The notes under the pieces are model-generated. The model was not told the DNA's origin and searched no databases. It worked only from the letters and a program-made list of their open reading frames with translations. A program made the translations under genes and the position numbers. From Klebsiella terrigena (GTDB lineage: Bacteria; Pseudomonadota; Gammaproteobacteria; Enterobacterales; Enterobacteriaceae): a stretch of 64,000 bases of DNA. The stretch is from the NCBI RefSeq assembly GCF_006539725.1, contig NZ_BJNO01000003.1, positions 186,001 through 250,000 of the forward strand. Reading direction: 5' to 3'. Below, one piece after another: positions 58,537-64,000 of this stretch (position 1 is the first letter of the stretch; the number at the start of each line of letters is the position of its first letter).

Positions 58537-59904
58537 ATGAATCAGCAATACACATGGCTTCACATCGGTTTGGGTTCTTTTCACCGTGCGCATCAGGCGT
58601 GGTACCTGCATCGCCTGATCGCCAGCGGCGATAAACGCTGGCATATCGCGGCAGGCAACATTCGCGATGATGCCGAGCAGGTGGTACAGGCGCTGGCCGC
58701 GCAGGGCGGGCGCTACGTGCTGGAGACCGTCAGCCCGGAAGGCGAGCGCGAATATGAAGAAATCACCTCTATCCAGAAGCTGCTGGCGTGGCAGAAGGGG
58801 CTGCAGCCGCTGATTGACGAAGGGGCCAACCCGCAGACTAAGGTGATTGCCTTCACCGTGACCGAAGGGGGCTACTACCTCAATACCGGCCATCGCCTGG
58901 AGACCAGTAACCCCGATCTGCTTGCCGACCTGCAGGGCGACTGCAAGACCATTTACGGCACCATCGCGCGTATTCTGGAAAAGCGCATGACAGATAACGC
59001 CGGGCCGCTGACCCTGCTGAACTGCGATAACGTCCGCCACAACGGCGAGCGCTTTCACGACGGGCTGGTGGAGTTCCTGCAGCTAACCGGCAGGCAGGCG
59101 CTGGTCGAGTGGCTGGCGGCGAATGCGAACTGCCCGAACACCATGGTTGACCGCATCACGCCGCGACCGGCGGCGGATCTGCCGGCGCGCATCAAAGCGC
59201 AAACCGGCATTGACGATAGGGCGCCGGTGATGGGCGAAAGCTTCATTCAGTGGGTGGTGGAGGATAATTTCCGCGCCGAACGGCCGAACCTGGAAGCCGT
59301 TGGCGTCGAGATGGTGGACTCGGTTATCCCTTACGAAGAGGCGAAAATCCGCGTTCTCAACGCCTCGCACAGCTGCATCGCCTGGGCGGGCACCCTGATC
59401 GGCCAGCGCTATATCCACGAAAGCACGCTCACCGGGTTCATCTACGCCATTGCCGATCGCTACGTCACCGAAGACGTGATCCCGTGCCTCGGCGATAACG
59501 GTATCGACCTCGCGACCTATCGCGATGTGGTGCTCAAGCGCTTTACCAACCCCTACATCCAGGACACCAACCAGCGGGTGGCGGCGGACGGCTTCTCTAA
59601 AATCCCGGCGATGATCGCCCCGACCCTGCAGGAGTGCTACCAGCGCGGCGCGCGTCCGGAGGCGACGGCGATGCTCCCGGCGCTGTTCTTCGTCTTTATG
59701 GAGCAGTGGCATAAGGGAACGCTGCCGTATCAATACCAGGACGGGATCCTCGACGCGCAGGCGGTGCACGAGATGTTTGAGGCCAGCGACCCGATCGCCG
59801 TCTACGCCAAAGACCGGGCGCTGTTCGGCGCGCTGGCGGAGAACGAGGACTTCCTGGCGCTGCTGCGCGAGAAGATTGCCGCAGTTTATACGCTGATTAA
59901 GTAA
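58537..59904 (+). CDS. dalD: D-arabinitol 4-dehydrogenase
   Basis: 455-residue polyol-specific long-chain dehydrogenase that oxidises D-arabinitol to D-xylulose with NAD. It has the N-terminal [19 protein letters not shown] segment, [18 protein letters not shown], and the catalytic K-x4-N-x2-H set in [14 protein letters not shown] near 275-288. ATG 58537 has AAGGAG eight bases upstream. An AGTGA-N6-TCACT inverted repeat (58506-58521) lies immediately before this ribosome binding site. It is the first gene of dalDKT. Confidence 0.95.
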   Translation: MNQQYTWLHIGLGSFHRAHQAWYLHRLIASGDKRWHIAAGNIRDDAEQVVQALAAQGGRYVLETVSPEGEREYEEITSIQKLLAWQKGLQPLIDEGANPQTKVIAFTVTEGGYYLNTGHRLETSNPDLLADLQGDCKTIYGTIARILEKRMTDNAGPLTLLNCDNVRHNGERFHDGLVEFLQLTGRQALVEWLAANANCPNTMVDRITPRPAADLPARIKAQTGIDDRAPVMGESFIQWVVEDNFRAERPNLEAVGVEMVDSVIPYEEAKIRVLNASHSCIAWAGTLIGQRYIHESTLTGFIYAIADRYVTEDVIPCLGDNGIDLATYRDVVLKRFTNPYIQDTNQRVAADGFSKIPAMIAPTLQECYQRGARPEATAMLPALFFVFMEQWHKGTLPYQYQDGILDAQAVHEMFEASDPIAVYAKDRALFGALAENEDFLALLREKIAAVYTLIK

Positions 59905-59913
59905 GAGGTGGCT

Positions 59914-61377
59914 ATGTACTTAGGGATCGATCTTGGCACGTCGGAAGTGAAAGCGCTGGTCATTGACGAGAACAACGACGTCGTCGCCAGCCATAGCGCA
60001 CCGCTGAGCATTCAGCGGCCCCATCCTCACTGGTCAGAACAGGCGCCGCAGGCGTGGTGGGAAGCCACGGAATATCTGATGACCACCCTGCGGGAAAAGT
60101 GCGGCCCTCACTGGTCGGCCATCAAGGCGATTGGCCTTTCGGGGCAGATGCACGGCGCGGTGCTGCTGGACGAGCGCGGGGAGGTGATCCGCCCGGCAAT
60201 TCTGTGGAACGACACCCGCTGCGCCGACGAGTGCCGCGAGCTTGAGGAGGCTGCCCCCGAGCTGCACCAGGTGGCGGGAAACCTGGCGATGCCGGGGTTT
60301 ACCGCGCCAAAACTGCTGTGGGTGCGCCGCCACGAGCCGGCCAACTTCCAGCGCACGGCGACGGTGATGCTGCCGAAGGATTATCTCCGCTACCGGATGA
60401 CCGGCCGCAAAATCTCCGACATGTCGGACGCCGCCGGGACGCTGTGGCTGGACGTGGCGAAGCGCGACTGGTCCGATGCGCTGCTGGACAAGTGTGGCCT
60501 GTCGCGCAGCCATATGCCGACGCTGGTCGAAGGCTGCGAGGTCTCAGCAACCCTCGATCCGCAGGTGGCGGAGCGCTGGGGGCTGAACGCGTCGGTGGTG
60601 GTGGCCGGCGGCGGGGGCGATAACGCGGTCAGCGCCATTGGCGTTGGGGCGGTCTCGCCGGGCGATGCCTTTATCTCGCTCGGGACCTCCGGCGTGCTGT
60701 TCGTGGTCACCGACACCTATCGTCCGGCGCCGCAGTCGGCGGTTCACGCCTTCTGCCACGTGCTGCCGAACCTGTGGCATCAGATGAGCGTGATGCTCAG
60801 CGCCGCCAGCTGCCTGCAGTGGTTCTGCCGTCTCACCAGCACTACCGAGGTTGCTCTGCTGGAGGAGATTGCCCAGCTCAGCGAGGAGGAGAAAGCCAGT
60901 GCGCCGTTCTTCCTGCCGTACCTTTCCGGCGAACGCACCCCGCATAACGACCCCGACGCTCGCGGGATGTTTTGGGGGATGACGCACTCCAGCCTGCGCG
61001 CGCAGCTGGGCTACGCGGTGCTGGAGGGCGTGAGCTTTGGCATCAACGACGGCCTGCAGGTGCTGAAGGAGAGCGGCACGCGAATTGAGCAGTGCTCGCT
61101 GGTCGGCGGCGGCGCCCGAAGCCCGTTCTGGGCCCAGCTGCTGGCGGATATTCTCGCGATGCCGGTGGTCACTCACAAAGGGGGCGAAACCGGCGGCGCG
61201 CTGGGGGCCGCGCGGCTGGCCTGCCTGGCGGCAGGGAAACCGCTGGCCGCGGTGTGCGAAAAGCCGGAAGTCTGGCAGACCTGGCGCACAACGCCGGCCC
61301 GCCATCAGGCACTGATGCAGCGCTATGCGCAGTTTAAAGCCTTATATCTCAACGACCTGAATTACCGTCAGCGCTAA
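59914..61377 (+). CDS. dalK: D-xylulokinase of the D-arabinitol operon
   Basis: 487-residue FGGY kinase that makes D-xylulose-5-P. The phosphate loop is MYLGIDLGTSEVKALVI (1-17), HWSEQAP with WWEAT follows, GLSGQMHGAVLLDERG lies near 75, the catalytic Asp is in GGGGDNAVSAIGVGAV near 233, and the C-terminal LVGGGARSPFWAQLLADI motif is present. ATG 59914 matches described DalK; a GTG two codons before is in frame. It lies 9 bases after dalD. A stem-loop with GTTC-GGCCGC/GCGGCC-GAAC arms (61401-61439) separates it from dalT. Confidence 0.95.
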   Translation: MYLGIDLGTSEVKALVIDENNDVVASHSAPLSIQRPHPHWSEQAPQAWWEATEYLMTTLREKCGPHWSAIKAIGLSGQMHGAVLLDERGEVIRPAILWNDTRCADECRELEEAAPELHQVAGNLAMPGFTAPKLLWVRRHEPANFQRTATVMLPKDYLRYRMTGRKISDMSDAAGTLWLDVAKRDWSDALLDKCGLSRSHMPTLVEGCEVSATLDPQVAERWGLNASVVVAGGGGDNAVSAIGVGAVSPGDAFISLGTSGVLFVVTDTYRPAPQSAVHAFCHVLPNLWHQMSVMLSAASCLQWFCRLTSTTEVALLEEIAQLSEEEKASAPFFLPYLSGERTPHNDPDARGMFWGMTHSSLRAQLGYAVLEGVSFGINDGLQVLKESGTRIEQCSLVGGGARSPFWAQLLADILAMPVVTHKGGETGGALGAARLACLAAGKPLAAVCEKPEVWQTWRTTPARHQALMQRYAQFKALYLNDLNYRQR

Positions 61378-61510
61378 ATATCAATAACATACCCTAACGA
61401 GTTCGGGCCGCGGGAAGGCAAGGCGCCTGCGGCCTGAACGATGAGGGGTAGAACAACCGCTCCGGTGGCGTCATCGGAGCGAACTCCTGTACCCTGCAAA
61501 CGAGGTCATT

Positions 61511-62788
61511 ATGTCCGCAACCAATAAACAGTGGCTCGGTCTGCCCCTGAATCTGATATGGGGATACATTGCTATCGCCGTGTTTATGACCGGCGACGGT
61601 TTCGAGCTGGCTTTTCTCTCGCACTATATCAAAGAGCTGGGCTTCACCCCGGCGCAGGCCTCTTTCGCCTTTACGCTGTACGGCCTGGCCGCCGCGCTCT
61701 CGGCGTGGATTTCCGGCGTGGTGGCGGAGATCATCACCCCGCAGAAAACGATGATGATCGGCTTCGTGCTGTGGTGCGTGTTCCACGTTCTGTTCCTGAT
61801 TTTTGGCCTCGGACACGCTAACTATCCGCTGATCCTGCTGTTCTACGGCATTCGCGGCTTTGCCTATCCGCTGTTCCTCTACTCGTTCATCGTGGCGATT
61901 ATTCACAACGTCAAAAGCGACAGCGCCAGCTCGGCGCTGGGCTGGTTCTGGGCGGTCTATTCCATCGGCATCGGCGTGTTCGGCAGCTACATCCCGAGCT
62001 TTACCATCCCGCATATCGGCGAGCTCGGCACGCTGTGGCTGGCGCTGGCGTTCTGCATCACCGGCGGCGTCATCGCGATGGTCGCGCTGCGCAAAATCGA
62101 AACGCCGCGGCATATGCAAAACCTGACCACCCGCGAGAAGTTTGCCGAGCTGGGCCGCGCGGTCACGCTGCTCTACAGCAATCGCAATATTCTGCTCTCC
62201 AGCATGGTGCGTATTATCAACACCCTGTCGCTGTTCGGCTTTGCGGTCATTATGCCGCTGATGTTTGTTGACGAGCTGGGCTTCACCACCTCGGAGTGGC
62301 TGCAGGTGTGGGCGGTGTTCTTCTTCACCACCATTTTCTCCAACGTGCTGTGGGGGATCCTCGGCGAGAAGCTGGGCTGGATCAAAGTGGTGCGCTGGTT
62401 TGGCTGCGTCGGCATGGCGCTGTCGAGCCTCGCTTTCTACTACATTCCGCAGCACTTCGGGCATAACTTCGCCATGGCGCTGATCCCGGCGGTTGCGCTG
62501 GGGATCTTTGTTGCCGCCTTCGTGCCGATGGCCGCCGTGTTCCCGGCGCTTGAGCCAAAGCATAAAGGGGCGGCCATTTCGGTCTATAACCTGTCGGCGG
62601 GGCTCTCCAACTTCCTCGCCCCGGCGATAGCGGTGGTCCTGCTGCCGTACTACAGCACCATCGGGGTGGTCATCGCCTACACCGCGCTGTACGTGCTGGC
62701 GTTCTTCCTCTGCGCGTTTATCCGCGTCGAGCAGCCGGGCTTTAGCCAGCAGCCGGCCGGCAGCGGTAAAAGCGTCGAATTTTCCTGA
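61511..62788 (+). CDS. dalT: D-arabinitol transporter (MFS)
   Basis: 425-residue, 12-helix inner-membrane major facilitator. It starts MSATNKQWLGLPLNLIWGYIAIAVFMTGDGFELAFLSHYIKELGFTPAQ and has the motif-A-like loop GVVAEIITPQKTMM after helix 2. It is the described DalT/RbtT type of pentitol:H+ symporter, and its place after dalK supports D-arabinitol. The 133-base gap with a hairpin could lower its expression relative to dalDK. As the only pentitol transporter gene in the locus it may also serve ribitol. Confidence 0.93.
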   Translation: MSATNKQWLGLPLNLIWGYIAIAVFMTGDGFELAFLSHYIKELGFTPAQASFAFTLYGLAAALSAWISGVVAEIITPQKTMMIGFVLWCVFHVLFLIFGLGHANYPLILLFYGIRGFAYPLFLYSFIVAIIHNVKSDSASSALGWFWAVYSIGIGVFGSYIPSFTIPHIGELGTLWLALAFCITGGVIAMVALRKIETPRHMQNLTTREKFAELGRAVTLLYSNRNILLSSMVRIINTLSLFGFAVIMPLMFVDELGFTTSEWLQVWAVFFFTTIFSNVLWGILGEKLGWIKVVRWFGCVGMALSSLAFYYIPQHFGHNFAMALIPAVALGIFVAAFVPMAAVFPALEPKHKGAAISVYNLSAGLSNFLAPAIAVVLLPYYSTIGVVIAYTALYVLAFFLCAFIRVEQPGFSQQPAGSGKSVEFS

Positions 62789-62839
62789 TGAGAGTCTACG
62801 GGTCGCGTGAGCAATATCGCGGCCCGCCTGAGGTGGATG

Positions 62840-63502
62840 ATGAGTATTAAAGCGGTAATTTTTGACATGGACGGCGTGCTGATTGACTCGGAAGGTCTAT
62901 GGCGCCAGGCGCAGATGGAGGCCCTGGCATCGCTGGGCGCGACGGTCAGCGTCGAGGAGTGCGAAACCTTGACCAAAGGCAAGCGGCTGGACGACATTGC
63001 GCGCATCTGGTGCCGCCACTGCCGGCTCAGCGTCGCGCCGCAGCGCCTGCAGCAGACTATCCTGCAGCGGGTCACCGGCCTGATTACCGCCAGCGGCGAG
63101 GCGATGGAGGGGGTCAATGACGCCTTAGCCCATTTCCGCCGCTGCGGCTATAAGATTGCGCTGGCGACCTCCTCGTCCCATCAGGTTATTGCCGCCGTGC
63201 TGGATAAGCTCGCCCTGCGCCCCTGGTTCGACGCGATCTCCAGCGCCGACGACGAAGCGTGGGGCAAGCCGCACCCGGCGGTCTACCTCTCAACCCTGCG
63301 CAAGCTCAACCTCCGCGCGGAGCAGTGTCTGGTTATCGAAGATAGCGCCAGCGGCTTTCAGGCCGCCCGGGCCGCGGGTATTCCGACGATAGCGGTAGCT
63401 GAAGATTGCCAGCACCCGCAGTTCCAGGGGGCGGTTGCCCGCCATCACTCCCTCACCGAGCTGCTGCTGTCGCGCGACCAACGCGTTAAGGCGGCCGGAT
63501 AG
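62840..63502 (+). CDS. HAD-family sugar phosphatase, HxpB/YniC-like
   Basis: The 220-residue haloacid-dehalogenase phosphatase has all four motifs: FDMDGVLIDSE (nucleophile Asp9, acid Asp11), the motif II Ser in LATSSSHQV, Lys in GKPHPAVYL, and VIEDSASGFQAA. The closest match I recall is the hexitol phosphatase/2-deoxyglucose-6-P phosphatase group. ATG 62840 is chosen because GAGG lies six bases upstream; ATG 62837 and upstream GTG starts are in frame. It follows dalT by 51 bases and might be part of the same transcript, giving a detoxifying pentitol-phosphate phosphatase; that link is inference. Confidence 0.85.
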   Translation: MSIKAVIFDMDGVLIDSEGLWRQAQMEALASLGATVSVEECETLTKGKRLDDIARIWCRHCRLSVAPQRLQQTILQRVTGLITASGEAMEGVNDALAHFRRCGYKIALATSSSHQVIAAVLDKLALRPWFDAISSADDEAWGKPHPAVYLSTLRKLNLRAEQCLVIEDSASGFQAARAAGIPTIAVAEDCQHPQFQGAVARHHSLTELLLSRDQRVKAAG

Positions 63503-63512
63503 TTCCGAACCG

Positions 63513-63573
63513 ATGAGCGCAGGATCCCTGGAGGTGTAAACGGTCGGTTTATCTCTTTTCTGCGCTCATTTTT
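63513..63573 (+). terminator. Terminator after the HAD phosphatase gene
   Basis: ATGAGCGCAG (63513-63522) and CTGCGCTCAT (63560-63569) form a perfect 10-bp stem with a 37-base loop, followed by TTTT. Confidence 0.6.
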
Positions 63574-63617
63574 CACGCTTTTCCCTTGGCGATCGCCTTC
63601 ACATTTCCTCTCCCTTT

Positions 63618-63633
63618 TGTGAAAACAATCACG
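63618..63633. promoter_or_regulatory. CRP-like site upstream of the enolase-superfamily gene
   Basis: TGTGA-N6-TCACG matches the CRP core in 9 of 10 positions, with flanking T and A-rich bases. It lies 186 bases before the ATG, in a 316-base gap with no gene. Confidence 0.65.
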
Positions 63634-63715
63634 TCCTGTCGTGCCGATGCCCAAAATTCGGTCGTTGCATAGCGGAATTTGTCCGAGGCAGTGTTAATGA
63701 TTTGTGCTTAGATTA

Positions 63716-63740
63716 ATAATTGAAACGCTTTTTCAATTAT
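63716..63740. promoter_or_regulatory. 25-bp palindrome upstream of the enolase-superfamily gene
   Basis: ATAATTGAAA (63716-63725) and TTTCAATTAT (63731-63740) are perfect arms separated by CGCTT. It sits 79 bases before the ATG, between the CRP-like site and the gene, where a repressor would bind. Its regulator is outside the window. Confidence 0.65.
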
Positions 63741-63818
63741 ATGAACTCATTCACCATGCTTATCAGTTGGGCGAATTTTGGCCATATGGGTTCAGGTGCA
63801 TCGTACTAAGGACAAAGA

Positions 63819-64000
63819 ATGAAAATTGAATCTGTAAACGTCACCGTTTTTCACTATCCCACCCGGCGGGTTGCCGATAGCGCCGGGCACTCCCACCCGG
63901 GAGCGGAAGGGCTGGCGAAAATGGCGATGCTGACCATCACCGCCGATGACGGCACCCAGGGCTACGCCTTCGCGCCGCCGGAAGTGGTGCGCCCGTTTGT
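63819..64000 (+). CDS. Enolase-superfamily (mandelate racemase/muconate lactonizing) protein, 5' part
   Basis: The first 60 codons of a gene that runs off the window: MKIESVNVTVFHYPTRRVADSAGHSHPG, a segment with MAMLTITADDGTQGYAFAPPEVVRPF. This is the N-terminal capping domain of a sugar-acid dehydratase or racemase of the mandelate-racemase subgroup. The catalytic barrel residues are not in view, so the substrate is unknown. AAGGACAAAG precedes the ATG. Confidence 0.8.
   Translation, partial: MKIESVNVTVFHYPTRRVADSAGHSHPGAEGLAKMAMLTITADDGTQGYAFAPPEVVRPF

Overview
This window comes from a GC-rich enterobacterial chromosome, most likely Klebsiella (K. pneumoniae / K. oxytoca complex) or the closely related Raoultella. 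The evidence is an mhb gentisate cluster, the linked ribitol/D-arabinitol (rbt-dal) loci, and long stretches that keep the E. coli K-12 order of the 46-48 min region (dusC-mdtQ-yohD-yohC-pbpG-dld-bglX-yehZYXW-mlrA-btsSR-yehS-yehR-metG-mrp, then thiMD-yegWVUT-fbaB). All names come from reading the sequence; no database search was run.

Layout. (1) 1-3904: 3' end of the 3-hydroxybenzoate/gentisate operon (transporter end, mhbD, mhbH, mhbI, mhbM) closed by a strong terminator. (2) 3924-4856: dusC. (3) 4866-11004: a four-gene beta-glucoside PTS operon (OprB-type porin, BglG-type antiterminator, EIIBCA permease, 6-phospho-beta-glucosidase) with three RAT/terminator switches, one before each of the first three genes. 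(4) 11053-33332: envelope and housekeeping genes in mostly conserved order, including the small gene yohO and a stand-alone rcnB. (5) 33509-38619: adenine salvage (permease and adenine deaminase) between two LysR regulators. (6) 38890-43730: two same-length (658 aa), very similar SdsA/YjcS-type alkylsulfatases on either side of an IprA/YaiV-like regulator. (7) 43731-45940: an AT-rich accessory patch with a small secreted protein, a putative T6SS immunity lipoprotein and a frameshifted small gene. (8) 45941-52946: TPP riboswitch, thiMD, yegWVUT, fbaB. (9) 52947-53685: repeat-rich DNA with no gene. (10) 53686-62788: rbtK-rbtD, rbtR, dalR and dalD-dalK-dalT. No rbtT is present where a ribitol transporter gene would be expected. 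(11) 62840-64000: an HxpB-like phosphatase and the start of an enolase-superfamily gene with a CRP-like site and a 25-bp palindrome upstream.

How the genes work together. Most of the window is carbon scavenging: aromatic ring cleavage to fumarate and pyruvate, uptake and hydrolysis of beta-glucosides, pentitol conversion to D-ribulose-5-P or D-xylulose-5-P, alkyl sulfate hydrolysis and purine deamination. Each of these blocks except mhb (whose regulator would lie outside the window) has a local regulator next to it. The least explained parts are the alkylsulfatase pair with its palindrome, the three-switch bgl operon, the paired RbtR-type operators, the repeat block in place of rbtT, and the accessory patch at 44-46 kb.
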